Shown here: piece by piece, positions 29,101-40,620 of the stretch
How the letters are laid out: every line of letters begins with the position of its first letter
Position numbering within the stretch: the stretch's first letter is position 1
Assembly (NCBI GenBank): GCA_023091665.1
Contig: JALJCQ010000006.1
Span: 248,001 to 312,000, forward strand
Length of the DNA: 64,000 nt
Source: Pythium myriotylum
Lineage: Eukaryota; Oomycota; Peronosporomycetes; Pythiales; Pythiaceae
Direction: 5' to 3'
The notes under the pieces: model-generated
The model's input: only the letters and a program-made list of their open reading frames with translations
What the model was told of the DNA's origin: nothing
Database searches by the model: none
Position numbers and translations under genes: made by a program

Positions 29101-31573
29101 ACGGTGTGATTCCTAATGAGTCAAGTGATCATCATGCTGTCCACACTAACTGCGAGGTCTTCCTTCTGCTGCTCCACGGCGATCAGTCAAGCCGGCAAAC
29201 TGTTGAACAAATTGATGTTCGTACGCGCGCTTCAAATGGCCTCGCAAAGAACGTGTCGCGAATACTTCAAGGTCAAGATCAGATACCACTGCGGCTTGCA
29301 AGAGTGAATGGGCTGAGGGGAAAAATCTTTGGTAACCGCCGAGCAAAACGGATTCAGGCCACGCTGTTCGGTCGGAGCGATCTCATTCTGCTGCCTTCGA
29401 TTGCATAATAGGATCGCCCTCTTCTTGGACACCTTCACCTGCGGACCTCGATTGCTCTTCGCACGCGTTCCATTCAATCGCGCTACAACTCTACCCGCTT
29501 TCGTTTTATTCGACGCGCGGCTGCACAGGTTGACAGCCTGTAAAGCGGGATGCTCATGGGGTTCGTGATGTCTCGCTTAAATTAAACGTTCCTGACGTCA
29601 GAGATAACCTGTGAGGTTGATTGCTGCGATCGGCCCGAATGGCAGACGATGCTTAGCATGCTGCGCTGTTCGCCTCTCTGACGAACACAGCAGCTCATTG
29701 ACGTGAACTCTAATGCCGCGGGAACGGTGGATCTCGAGACGAAGAATGCGATCGGAGCGCGCTATCTCCTGAAGATTGTGGCGACATTTCCCTGGTCAGC
29801 ATTGAACTCGGTGCCATCATCAACTTGCGACGCGTGACGTAAACGAGCAGAAATGGAGATTGGTACGGGAATGAGATCAGGTATATCGCCATCCCCCGTG
29901 ATGGCCGCAAGTCATGTCTTAAAGAATCCACATCGCCAGGTACACAATGGACTCTGCTTTAAATCGAGCTGCCGGGCCACTGTGCGCGCCGTCGAGTCGA
30001 GGAGATGGTTCAGATCCACGACTCCAGGTGCACAAAGTCCCGCTCATGCACACGGCCGTGCGACGCCATCTTCAACGGCGTATCGCAGCCGAGCAGCCTT
30101 CGTGCGACAAGTCGAGGAGCCATTGGGTACCGTAGCTAAGAAAATCGATCCGGATTTCGATGGTTACTCAGCAGAGTGCGTGAGCCTCCATGAAGGAAGG
30201 ATCCCCCTCGTTGACGCCGTCTTATCCACACATCTCAGCGTAAACACCAACAATATCACAGAAGGAGTAAACTCGCTCGCGTGATACGGCCACCTTGAAG
30301 TTGATGCGCGCGCGGTCTCCTCCTTTCGAGAGTGTTCGTCTCGCCTTTCCGAACAGTACAGACTGACTACGCCTGCATCATTAAACAGACTTCATCGGAT
30401 CTGATACCACAGCAGTCACGACTGTACAGTCTGTATGTAAATGAAGGAGCCTTAGCGGACGTACCCAAGCTCTGCTTGAAGTGCGGAGGGTTGAATAGTA
30501 TCTTTTAGGTGCCTCGGCGATTACGTCCGACTTCTCGATTACGTACGATTGACCTGTGGACCGTCGAGTGGGGCCCGTCGACGGGCGGAGAAGGCCTCGG
30601 CGAGAACAAAAGGCGATGGCGTGAGGTGGATTCTGAATGGAAAGACGAAAAGGATTGTATGGTTGGTCCATCGCGGTGATTTCGAAAACAACTTCAACGT
30701 CCCGCCTTTAGTGTCTGATGTGGGGATCCGTCACGGGACTCACCTCGCTCTCACGACAAATTACGATTCAAACACCTCGTTAAGAAAATTGAAGTAGATC
30801 CAGTTTCAAGCTCATGAGATCCCACAGTGTCCTTAAAGCCGGTGAGAATCCTGCACATCTGTTCTCGGTGAGTCCAGATCATCATCCAGCAAAAAGGATC
30901 GCGTGTTTCGTGAGTTGGCTCTTTAGCGCGAGCGGTTGCGTCCCTCCGCCGATCCAAAGAGGACCCATCGGTCCGAGCCATTGGGCCTCTTCGAACGACA
31001 TTGAAGAAGCCGGTGATCCCTCTTCTTTTGGTGGATGATGGCACCCGTCGATCCCATCATATCACATGACGGACATGGCTCAATGTCGAGCTCTGCGTCG
31101 GACATGGCTTCGCAGAGAAGCTTTTACGAGTGCTTCTATCTTTCTTCGGAGCGTCACAATCGACCACAGTGCAGCCGCTTCGAAATGCCCCCTGTTGATG
31201 GTGGTGGGATGTCGGCACGTGTCGCAGACGCCGTAGTGGCTTCCACGGGATTATGGACGCAAGTGTCTGGGATGCTTCCTCGCCGTTGGACTGAGGGCAG
31301 CCCAGCTTCCTTTTCTTCGTCGACCAGGCACGCCCTGCAGTCAGTGAGTGGCCGGCGTTTCTCGCATTCCGTGCCGCAGTATCTCGGCGCTTGAGCTGTC
31401 TCACGTCACTCGCTGAATCAGTGGGTCTCCTCGAGTGGAAACGACTCGCTTCTTCAAAACCAGAGCTCCTCGAGCTACTGAATTAGTACAGTGATCCTCT
31501 CCATCCGAGCTGAGTTCCCGGCACCCGCTTGCCACTTCCCGTTTTGCGTACGATCAATCTTCCCGACCACCCG
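26131..31573. other. 5.4-kb stretch without a supported gene
   Basis: Only short, unconserved frames are present. Two things stand out: a possible m-AAA protease relic (26489-26803, minus) and an 18-bp C run at 28837-28854. TTGCCACTTCCCGTTTTGCG near 31530 may be the core promoter of paralogue F. Confidence 0.6.
26489..26803 (-). pseudogene. possible relic of an FtsH/AFG3-type AAA protease
   Basis: The frame contains STGADIANVCEQNTHAALRD, which resembles the second-region-of-homology helix of FtsH/AFG3 proteases (…GADIANVCNEAAL-AAR…). Sequence on either side does not continue the family, and Walker motifs are not seen nearby. It could be a decayed fragment or coincidence. Confidence 0.3.
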
Positions 31574-32623
31574 ATGGGCTCGAGCCCGCCGAACGCCCGT
31601 AAGGGCGGGGCAATCGAGCCCCGCAAGAATGCCTGGCGCGAGCGCGTCCAGGCCGAGATCGCCGAGCTCAGTAGCCAGGTCTGGCATCTCGAGACCGAAC
31701 TCCGTGACTTGCAGAACCCGCGAACGAAGCTGGTACTGCTCAAGCCGTCGCCGGCCCGCAACTCAGTCGTTGTCGATGAAAACAAACGTCTGAGGGACGC
31801 GTTGCAACGACAGCTGCAAACGGCGAGAGAACTGATCCATGCCTTCACGGGCATCTCCGCTGATGAGCTTGGTATCAACTTGTTCTCAGCTGCCCGCCAG
31901 TGGAGCCCGACGCCGTCGTCGCTCGACTCGTTTTCGGACCGCTTTGCGTTGCTTTTGGCTGACGTCGAGCGTGCGTACACGATGGTCCAGTCGGTGTTGG
32001 AGCCCGCTGGACCGCAGTGCACGACTGAGGGCTGGACGCCGCACTTTTATACCCGCGAAGCGGACGGGCAGAAAGAGTTTGTGCTGGAGATGAGAGACTG
32101 CAGAACCGTGCAGCTCAACTTCGAGCGCTTCTGTGACACCATTTGGCGAGCTGTTGAACAGGCTCCGTGGAAAGGGGACGCAACCGACCACGAGATGATC
32201 TGCCAAGACAACATTGTCGCAGTCCGCGTGAGATTCACGAAAACGTTTCGTGGATCGACCCTCCACCTCATGACCCACGTGCTAACCAAGCGATTCGTGG
32301 ACAAGAATGAGCAAGTAATGATCTGGCGTGGGATCACGACAGTCGAGAACAACGAAGAGCTCGCCGATGTGTTCGTGGAAGACACTGGGTACGGGCGGAT
32401 GACGAGGATGACGGATCCTCATTCAGGGGCGGAATCGGCTCTCAAGCAGGGCTACGTTCAAACAGTGCCGCGCAGAGCGGGCAATAAGTCGTTGGATGAT
32501 TGCCCTGTTCTCGGCGGCATTCTCACGAATTTGATTCTAGCGACTTCTTACGCAGCCGTGGATTCAATCGACGAGCTCGTGGAGAACCTGCTCATCGACG
32601 ACTGCATGAGCGAAGTCGCGTGA
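31574..32623 (+). CDS. START-like (M96-family-like) paralogue F
   Basis: An intact 349-residue protein starts from the ATG at 31574. A short basic leader precedes PRKNAWRERVQAEIAELSSQ and the coiled coil (about 18-45); then ENKRLRDALQRQLQTARELI, the helix SDRFALLLADVERAYTMVQS, and a START-like region with READGQKEFVLEMRDCRTVQ, VLTKRFVDKNEQVMIWRGIT, FVEDTGYGRMTRM and VQTVPRR. The tail is ELVENLLIDDCM. It belongs to the right-hand subgroup (F, G, H, I), which shares FxEDTGYxRMTR and LGIxLFSxAR. No signal peptide. Confidence 0.8.
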   Translation: MGSSPPNARKGGAIEPRKNAWRERVQAEIAELSSQVWHLETELRDLQNPRTKLVLLKPSPARNSVVVDENKRLRDALQRQLQTARELIHAFTGISADELGINLFSAARQWSPTPSSLDSFSDRFALLLADVERAYTMVQSVLEPAGPQCTTEGWTPHFYTREADGQKEFVLEMRDCRTVQLNFERFCDTIWRAVEQAPWKGDATDHEMICQDNIVAVRVRFTKTFRGSTLHLMTHVLTKRFVDKNEQVMIWRGITTVENNEELADVFVEDTGYGRMTRMTDPHSGAESALKQGYVQTVPRRAGNKSLDDCPVLGGILTNLILATSYAAVDSIDELVENLLIDDCMSEVA

Positions 32624-34109
32624 CTAAGTTGCCCTTGAGCATGACTGCAGCCATAGTGCCGGCTCCGAAGGGAGAGACCGGTTGAATTTGTACATCTTCA
32701 GCAGCGAGGAAACAATTGCCAAAGTGAATAACTTCATATACTCGAGATTACCCCGACTCCAACTACGAGGAATATCCTCCTCCCCGATTGCTCTTGTGAT
32801 TCTTCCCAAGCCACACGAGCCTTCGCACCGTCGACAACTACCAGCTGAGCCCACTCGCTGTGTCCGCCACAAACGGAGTCAAGTCGTGCTCTTCAAACGA
32901 AACGAGCGCGATTATCTAGAGCGTTGGGAACTGCGTCCAACGAAACTGCCTCGAAGGTGGTTGGGAACGAGAAGAAAAGCAGTGCACCCCTCCGAAGTCA
33001 ATACCGCGAAGCGCACCTTTTCTCCACCACTCGTCACGCTCACTCAGCACATTGTGGAACAGTTGAGACACAGCGGGAGACCAACACGGCGATCACCTTC
33101 CCGCACACTTCTGGGTGGATCCATTCCTATCACGAATGCTAAGAATTGTCTTTCACAATCAGCAATGCACGCTTGGGTGTGTGGACGATTCGTCGAGATC
33201 CTGGGTCAATGTCTTGCATGCGCAGCCAGCAATCAGCCAAGTTGCGGCTGAATCAGTGGACAGCACTTCTACGGTGATTTGTTTCGGTGTACGTGGATTG
33301 TCCAAGTTACTGATATACCGGACAGATGATGAATGCCGAGGAAAAATCGAGATCATCGTCGAAAGCGCCCCGAGAGCCACGCTCTTCCAGTTCGATTGTA
33401 ATAGTTGCTCCTCCTCCCCCTCGCACCTTCCTTGGATCTGCTGAGCTGGATGGTAATAGTCTTCAAATTGATATTCCTATTGCGGCCGATTAATTAATGC
33501 CAATTGAGGGCGACAGCGTGGAGGACTGGTGCAACGATCCCTCGAGCGTGAGTGAAGAGAGAGCAAGCTGGCGAATATCAGAAATGACGTGCGACCATAA
33601 CTCTCGATTTCCACTACTTAAGCTCGGTGCCTCCAGCTGTAATGAACAGAGGGGATTGGCAACCTTCGAAATAGATACAACTCTGAGAATAGTAACCTCG
33701 CCGCTCTCAACTCAATGCACTCATTGATGTGGAAGCTCCTTGAAGTGCAACTAAGTTCAGTGAACGTGGTACAGATACCAGAAGATTTTAAGATCCGTCC
33801 ACAGACGCGTTGAAATAATTAAATATCAAGACCTATCCCATGTGATCTTGGTCGACCGTGCGTCGAGAATGGTTTTGATCGTGACGCCCTCATAAACTTG
33901 GTCGAGTATGTTTTTGATCGTGACGCCCTCATAAACTTGCAAGCGACACGCCCTCTCACAAGCAAGGTTCGGTCACGTCGTTCTTCCTAATAATACTAAC
34001 CTCGATAGCATCCCCGGCATTAAAAACAGAAACAATACCGTTTATATATCGAGACAGCGATTTATTCCACGTGTGGGCCTCCAGTACACTTCTGGCCAAC
34101 GTTGGACGT
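32624..34109. other. gene-free stretch between F and G
   Basis: A frame near 32900 (YLERWELRP) resembles one downstream of D (YLEEWDLRP near 20220), so a conserved 3' segment may accompany several paralogues. No supported gene. Confidence 0.45.
33862..33939 (+). repeat. 39-bp tandem duplication
   Basis: Two head-to-tail copies of a 39-bp unit (33862-33900, 33901-33939) differ at only a few positions; both end ATCGTGACGCCCTCATAAAC followed by TTG. Confidence 0.9.
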
Positions 34110-34850
34110 CTAACGAGGCGTGGCAACATCACCCATGCAGTCGTCGATGAGCATGTTTTCCACGAGCTCATCCACAGATGCCAACGTAGACCATGAACAC
34201 GAAAGCACGAGGTTTGTAAATGCTCCCGTATAGGTATACGCGGCCACCGAGAAGTCACTGGTCGAGCGAGGCACGACATGAATGCAGTTTTGCTTGTACA
34301 CGATCTCTTCGCGGGATTCTGGGTGCACCATACGCGTCATTCTTGAGTAGCCTGTGTCCTCAATAAACACGTCGGCGAACTGGTCGTTGTTCTCAATACA
34401 GGTCACGGACCGCCAGATGATTGTCACTTGACCCGGTTCCACAAATCGCTTTGTCACGACAGTGGCAGCCATCTGAAGCTGCTCGCCGTGGAAAAGGCGT
34501 TCAAACTTGATGTGCGTTGTAATAAACTCGGGTCTCGACTTGTCTTCGTGGTTCTTTCCGAAACCCTGCCAAGGCGCTTGGTTGATAGCTTGCCAGAGCG
34601 TCGTCGTGAACCGATCGAAATCCAATTGGATGGTCAGCATCTCGCGCATCTCGAGCACGAGTTCTTGCTGGCCGTCGACGACCCGGCTGAAAAAGCCCGT
34701 AACGGGCGGTTTCCTGCCCATGCTCACCCCAACAGGCTCCAGCACCGAGTCCATTTCGTCATACGCGCGGTCGACCTCGGACAGTAACCACGCCGCGCGA
34801 TGACTGAGCATGTCTAGATGAGACAACGCCGAGTCGGGGATCGTTGACCA
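34110..34850 (-). pseudogene. START-like paralogue G, 5' truncated and inverted
   Basis: This is the only family member on the minus strand. Homology starts abruptly at about 34850 (WSTIPDS…, equivalent to residue ~105-110 of F) and continues through RAAWLLSEVDRAYDEMDS, the START-like region (SRVVDGQQELVLEMREMLTI; VVTKRFVEPGQVTIIWRSVT; FIEDTGYSRMTRMV) to the tail ELVENMLIDDCM. The basic coiled-coil half is missing and a stop lies directly upstream in frame. It is closest to H. Translation from an internal Met is possible but the N-terminal signature would be absent. Confidence 0.8.
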
Positions 34851-36447
34851 TCAAGAGTGCATGGGGGAGGGTAAGAGTGAGAGGAGAGCTGCTCGATTCA
34901 TCTTATCTTAGTGGACTCATCTGCCAGAAGTGTCGCGGAGGAAGGTATACCTACTGCTATAGTATCCTCAACCTCAGCAAACCAGGTGGGACAGGCCAGT
35001 TGTTGACGGCTTCGAGGGGCTTCTCGTCTTCCCCAGTAACCCAGATGAACTGAATGCCTCGGGAAACAATAGCAAAGGAGTCAGTACGGCAGCCGGTCGA
35101 GGCGTTCTTTCCGAGTTGTCGGAGGTTCGTTCTTGTCGGGTGGAAGGGTCAGTGTTACGAGCGACTCGCATTCTGCAGTGACAAGGAATGGAGAGTTGGT
35201 CGAAAGACCGGACCGATGAGTGGATCAGCACAGACGCGGTGTCGCCAGCGTCCATCACGGTGATGAGGTTTGGGTGTCTCCACTGGGCCAAAGTAGCTCA
35301 TTGGATGAAACCAGCACCCAACGATTCCCTTTAACGGCACTCTACTGGTAAACTCCAGTGCACCATCACCCCAAGCTGCTTTGCACTTTCTCCCTGGAGC
35401 CCCAACTCGGTTCTGTTGCGATGGGTGTTTTTACAGCAGGGAATGGGATAGGACGCCGTTTTCTCACTGTGGACTTGCCCCCCACCGCCATGGATTGTGG
35501 CAAAACGCATGCGTCAACAGAGTCGATACTCAGATCATGACACGTTGGATGCCTTAGTCTGGTTCCTCCCGGAGCCTCGTTATAGAAGGCATCAACAAAC
35601 TGCCGATCTTGAGGATCGCAGACCATCCTCCTCTCTGCGCTTGGTGTGAAGCCTTGCCGGAGACCCACAGTGTACTATTACACTGGAGACCAGACCTACA
35701 AGCGAGATAAGGTCTCACGTTGGGGGCCTTAGTCATGGTCAATATATCTACCTGTACGACTAAGAAAGTCAGCCAGGTCTGTCGTCAACCGAACACGAGT
35801 TGAGTCGTTCAGGACTTGCTCGTACCCCGTTTGGTCGCCATCATCCGAGACACGTGAGTCGGATTTCAGCTGGGAGACGTCTCACTCCTGATCATGCTCA
35901 AGGTGACCCAGCTGGTCGGACTCATCAAGTCTTCCGCCCAGTCTTCCTTGTGTGTACTTAGTTTATGAGACTTTCTCAGCAAGGTAATGAGATTGATCGT
36001 CGCCTCGAGCCCTCAAAATCACCACTGTAAGGCGACTCTCAGCCATCTGGATTTATGTATGGGCGTCAGTGAACACCGAGGTGCTCAATCCAGCGAGTTA
36101 CAGAAAGCGACGGAGAAGTTTGTGCTCGTCGAAACCGGATTATTTTAATTCAGTCTGGACTTGTCAACCACCGCTAGCTCTTCTCGCATCCTTTGTTCTT
36201 GTCGTGGTCTTTTTAATATTCGAAAGACAGGAGCGTCGTGCTCGTCACATCGTTCTGCTCGGTGCACTCGCTTAAACCCACACAAACGAGACCTCATGGT
36301 TTTCAGATCACCTTATCCAAGGTCAAGTCAGTGAAGGCGACCAGGTCCACCCGTCTGTTGATCCAACGGTCTTGAGCGGAGTTTAGACGATCACGATTAC
36401 TGCACCATACACTCATCCTCCTTCTCCTTGTACTTCTCGCCACAGTC
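34851..36447. other. gene-free stretch between G and H
   Basis: Short frames only, none resembling a known family. The missing 5' half of G is not found here. Confidence 0.5.
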
Positions 36448-36460
36448 TCACTCAGTTTCA
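36448..36460 (+). promoter_or_regulatory. oomycete-type core promoter of paralogue H
   Basis: TCACTCAGTTTCA matches Inr plus an FPR-like CAGTTTC, 4 bp before the ATG at 36464. Confidence 0.45.
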
Positions 36461-36463
36461 AAA

Positions 36464-37519
36464 ATGCCGTCTGCAGCACCCAAGACCACGACCAAGACCC
36501 TCAACAAGACTCCAGCCAAGAACCCGTGGCGTGAGCGCCTCAAGGCCGAGCTCGCTCTGCTACGCGTCCAGGTTCGAGACCTCGAGCGCCAGCGGCTCGC
36601 GCTCGAGATGCATGGGAGCTCGCCGTCGCTCCTCGCACGTCAGCGCCCGGAAAAGGATCCCTTTCTCTCGATGGCTCTCGTGGAGAATCGACGACTGCAA
36701 GTGGCACTTGACCGACAGGTCGAGACGGCCAAAGCACTCGTGGAAGCTCTCATGGGACTGTCCGTCGAGTCCCTTGGGATTGATCTGTTCTCAGTCGCGC
36801 GACAGTTGATTCCAACTGCACCTGAAGACGACTTTGGAAATCATCGCGAAGCGTGGCTGCTGGCCGAGGTCAAGCGCGCATATGACGAAATCGATCAAGT
36901 GCTCGAGCCAGTGAATCTGCAGCAGTGGAGTAAACCGCCGACCTCGGGGTTCTTTAGCCGCGTGGTCGAGGGAAAGGAAGAACTCGTGCTCGAGACGCGC
37001 GAAACGCTGACGATTCAGCTCGACTTTGATCGGTTCGCGAGGATTTTGTGGAGGGCGATTCACCGCGCACCATGGGATAGATATAAGACGGACCCCTCCA
37101 TGCCCGACTGTGTCTTGGTTCAGCTGCGTTATGATGGCGTTGTCCAAGGAAAGACTCTCGATTTGTTGGCGACGTTCGTCGTCAAGCAGTTTGTGAAGAA
37201 GGATTGCGTGACGAAAGTCTGGTGCGCTGTCACAACCATCGAGAATAACGACCAGTATGCAGAAGTGTTCGTAGAGAACACGGGGTACTCCAGGATGACG
37301 CGTACATCGCACCCTCAGACCGGAGCAGAGATCGTCTACAAGCAAAACTGTGTACATGCGATCCCACGATCGACTGTCAGTCAATCAGCTGTCCACTACC
37401 CTCATACAGGCGCATTCACAAATCTCGTACTGGCTTCGTCTGCGTCAAAAATGGCTGCAGTTGACGAGCTTGCCGAGAACATGTTGATCGAGGCCTGCAT
37501 GGGTGAAATGGAGCCCTAA
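36464..37519 (+). CDS. START-like (M96-family-like) paralogue H
   Basis: The 351-residue protein starts MPSAAPKTTTKTLNKTPAKN, a Lys/Thr-rich basic leader, then the family motif KNPWRERLKAELALLRVQV with Leu heptads. Next come ENRRLQVALDRQVETAKALV, LGIDLFSVARQ, an acidic helix HREAWLLAEVKRAYDEIDQV and the START-like region (SRVVEGKEELVLETRETLTI; FVVKQFVKKDCVTKVWCAVT; FVENTGYSRMTR; VHAIPRS). The tail is ELAENMLIEACM, where the usual acidic residue before Cys is Ala. It is intact, with no signal peptide or membrane helix. Confidence 0.8.
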   Translation: MPSAAPKTTTKTLNKTPAKNPWRERLKAELALLRVQVRDLERQRLALEMHGSSPSLLARQRPEKDPFLSMALVENRRLQVALDRQVETAKALVEALMGLSVESLGIDLFSVARQLIPTAPEDDFGNHREAWLLAEVKRAYDEIDQVLEPVNLQQWSKPPTSGFFSRVVEGKEELVLETRETLTIQLDFDRFARILWRAIHRAPWDRYKTDPSMPDCVLVQLRYDGVVQGKTLDLLATFVVKQFVKKDCVTKVWCAVTTIENNDQYAEVFVENTGYSRMTRTSHPQTGAEIVYKQNCVHAIPRSTVSQSAVHYPHTGAFTNLVLASSASKMAAVDELAENMLIEACMGEMEP

Positions 37520-39570
37520 ATGGAAGAGCACTGGTGTTTGAGTCGCTCAAGTAAGAAGTAACGTTTATAACCCTGGGAACGACACAACCAAGGGGATTCA
37601 TTGAATGGATTTTGCTTTGATGGAGACCGTTGTACGTGTGGTGGGACATACTTAGCTCGCACAAACAAGCAGTGGCGGTTTGAAAGCATCAAGAGCAGAG
37701 CAAACGCGTTCAGGTTCGATGGTAAAGGATACTGAGAGGGATTGAGTCCCCCACAAACCGTGACAGGAAGCTGCCGGCTTGGCGACGATGCTGGAGCCCA
37801 CAGGCCTTGGGGATAGCACCCTCGCGACTGGGATGTCTGCAGACGGGTGAAGGGAGATGGAGTGCAGCGGTGAAGGTAGACTGATGAGTACGGCGGCGAC
37901 CATGTAGCTATACTCATCAGTCTGCTTCGGATTCAACAACTTTGCTTGTCATTCAGCAACAATTGAAAATACTCATCAACGGATGCAGACAGAATATTGG
38001 TGAGCCTTTGTGGTCAACGGATACACCTGTAACAGTCTGCATCCAGTTATCTCTGACACAGCGAAGGACCATAAAGATCTTCGACCATGAAGAACTCGCA
38101 TATCGCGAAATAATGGGTCATGGGATCAAAATGGGAAGAGGAATGGCGCGATATGACGTACGAGAACGCCGTGGTTAGCCCAGAACTGGTGGGAGTGTGA
38201 GACCCATGAAGCTGAAACTCCTCATCTCGCTCCTGCTGGGAACAAGGGAAGCCGATGATGGCGACAGAGGCCTTCGCTAGCTCTTCTCGAACAAATATCC
38301 AAAGGCTCCTTGCGTGCTTGAGTGGCAACGAGGCTCCGAGGGATAACTGAAATGCTATTTATAAAATGTATGAGGTCATTGGCTATAGTGATGGCATTTC
38401 ATACCAGAATATCGTGGAGGTAAATCCATTTCTCAAACGTTTAGGCACGTCATACGTTGACAGAGGTGAGCATCGACGACACACTCCGCTGTATACTATT
38501 AGCTGGTGTGCCGTATTCGCTTTCTCCTGCGATCACACGACGAGAGAACTAATGAGCCATTTTCATCGACACTCTTCTCGAATGCCGTTTGGTTGGTGAA
38601 GTGAGGATCAGAGATGTCGGAGTTGCCGGTTACAAGCTCGTTGAATTCCTGCCGCAAGTAGAATTCTGGCATGTTGTCTTGTATTGTGGCTCCCATTATT
38701 CCAACATCCGAAACACTGCAGCATAGCTGTTCATGGGGAAGGGAATGTCGCATAATGCAGACTTGATGACGGGATTGATGATGTGGCTCCACATCGCGTC
38801 GGCAGGTCATGAATCAGGGATGTAAACCTCTATAAATACATACCATTTTTCGATGTAATACTTTAAAATGGTCTCATTAAATTTCATACCTTGTAAGTTC
38901 GCTTGAGGGGGTGGTCAAAACACGATGATTATACTTTCTGAAACCGGTTCGACGGAGTCGATTTGCTGACCCGTATGAACGAGTTGGTGGGTTCTATCGT
39001 GCGTAGCACACGCCGGTTACGAAAGCTAAGGCTTCACCGATGTCAGAGGAATGTGTCCTAGTTTATTGAATCAACTCGGTAAGCTCATCCCACGAGCTTG
39101 GAGACATCTCTCCAGCACAGTTCTTGATCCACGCTCCATCATTCTCTAGTCTCGTGGATAAATCACCTTCAAGTCACTCGCCCAGGGGGATTTAACCCAA
39201 ACGGAAGTTCGCCAGCTGTCCTAGGTGCGGATTTCTATGAAATAATGAGCATGTTTCTCTAAATTAATGGGAAACAGGGTTAGGTCTTTACATCCCTGCA
39301 TGAATGGATTACTTCGTCCTGTTGTGCCGCGTTGTCTCTGGAAATGAGTGATCGGCACCGAGGTAGACAAGTCTCGGTTCGTCATGTCCCTTCCTCGATG
39401 GGTTCAGGTGTATCAGTTGAACTGGACATCACTCGACAGAGTGTTGGCGCTGGTGATGATTGGTCTCGCAACTCAAGGAAGCGAGACATCACGCTTAACG
39501 GATTGCGTTGGGATCGAGCTTCAATTGTCATTCGGACTTGCCCGCATCAGAACTCTCTTTTATCTTGCCG
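37520..39570. other. gene-free stretch between H and I
   Basis: No supported gene or recognisable repeat. TCATTCGG near 39528 could be the Inr for paralogue I. Confidence 0.5.
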
Positions 39571-40620
39571 ATGGCGTCCATCCCGCCCGACAACAGCTTC
39601 GATTTGGCGGTGGAGCCTCGTAAGAATGCGTGGCGTGAACGTGTCAAGGCCGAGATCGAAGAGCTACGGCACCAGATTTGGCACCTCGAGAATGAGCTCC
39701 ACGAGCTCCAGTATCTTCAACCAAGAGCTACAGAACAATCACACCACGGTACACGCCACTCGCTCGCAGCAATCGAGAACCAGCGGCTTCGAAAAGCAAT
39801 AGAGCAGCAGCTCGAGACGGGGAGAAATCTCGTACAGGCACTTACTGGGTTGACAACAGACGAGCTTGGTGTCGATCTCTTCTCAGTCGCGAGGACGTTA
39901 TTGCCAAATCCGTCCTCTCTCGACTCTTTGTCAGATCGCTTCGCTCTGTCACTCGCTGAAGTCGAGCGAGCGTACAAGCAGATTGACTCGGTGCTCGGCC
40001 CCGCCAGACTGGATTGTGCCAGACGACACAGGACTTGCAGCTTCTTCACTCGTGCTGTGGATGGCCACCAAGAGCTCGTGCTCGAGATGCGAGAGGATCG
40101 AGTCGCCCACTTTGACTTTACTCGTTACTGTGCGATCGTGTGGAAGGCCATTGAGCAGATGCCGTGGAAAGGGTTCGAGGCGGAGCGAGAGGCTATCTCG
40201 CAGGCTGAGCTTATCGCCATCCGTCTTCGCTTCCAACGTGCAATGCGTGGATCGAGCCTACATCTGACGACACAGGTCCTCGTCAAACGATTCGTCGCGA
40301 GTGATCACCTCGTCATCGTGTGGCACGCAGTGACGGTGCTCGACAATAACAACAACGACCTTGCTGATGTGTTCATTGAAGACACTGGGTTTTGTCGAAT
40401 AAATCGGTCAGAGGACTCCGCATCGGGCACCGAGTGTGTGCTGAAGCAAAGCTGCATGCAATCTGTACCACGCACGGCTGGTCGTCGATCGCTTCGCGAG
40501 TTGCCTCACGCTGGGTCCTTCACGAACCTCGTCATGTCAGCGTCCCACGGAGCAGTGGGTGCCATCGAAGACCTTGTCGAGACCATGCTCATCGACGATT
40601 GTATGAGCGATTTCACTTGA
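39571..40620 (+). CDS. START-like (M96-family-like) paralogue I
   Basis: An intact 349-residue protein starts from the ATG at 39571 (MASIPPDNSF…). It has the motif PRKNAWRERVKAEIEELRHQ, heptad Leu/Ile, ENQRLRKAIEQQLETGRNLV, LGVDLFSVAR, SDRFALSLAEVERAYKQIDS, and a START-like region (TRAVDGHQELVLEMREDRVA; VLVKRFVASDHLVIVWHAVT; FIEDTGFCRINRS; MQSVPRT) with the tail DLVETMLIDDCM. It is closest to F and shares its N-terminal design. It closes the cluster; the next gene is a CRN on the opposite strand. Confidence 0.8.
   Translation: MASIPPDNSFDLAVEPRKNAWRERVKAEIEELRHQIWHLENELHELQYLQPRATEQSHHGTRHSLAAIENQRLRKAIEQQLETGRNLVQALTGLTTDELGVDLFSVARTLLPNPSSLDSLSDRFALSLAEVERAYKQIDSVLGPARLDCARRHRTCSFFTRAVDGHQELVLEMREDRVAHFDFTRYCAIVWKAIEQMPWKGFEAEREAISQAELIAIRLRFQRAMRGSSLHLTTQVLVKRFVASDHLVIVWHAVTVLDNNNNDLADVFIEDTGFCRINRSEDSASGTECVLKQSCMQSVPRTAGRRSLRELPHAGSFTNLVMSASHGAVGAIEDLVETMLIDDCMSDFT

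Noticed and set aside
29853..30284. 143-codon frame thought to be ankyrin-like
   Set aside because: No clear ankyrin consensus repeat in any frame after inspection.
32682..33251. 189-codon frame after paralogue F
   Set aside because: Basic, low-complexity product; only one short stretch resembles sequence after D, insufficient for a gene call.
35366..35668. 100-codon minus frame
   Set aside because: Nothing recognisable, and no supporting context.
11905..40620. Reading the paralogue N-termini as true bZIP transcription factors
   Set aside because: The basic region lacks the N-x-x-A-x-x-[CS]-R core and the helix is short; only a resemblance can be stated.
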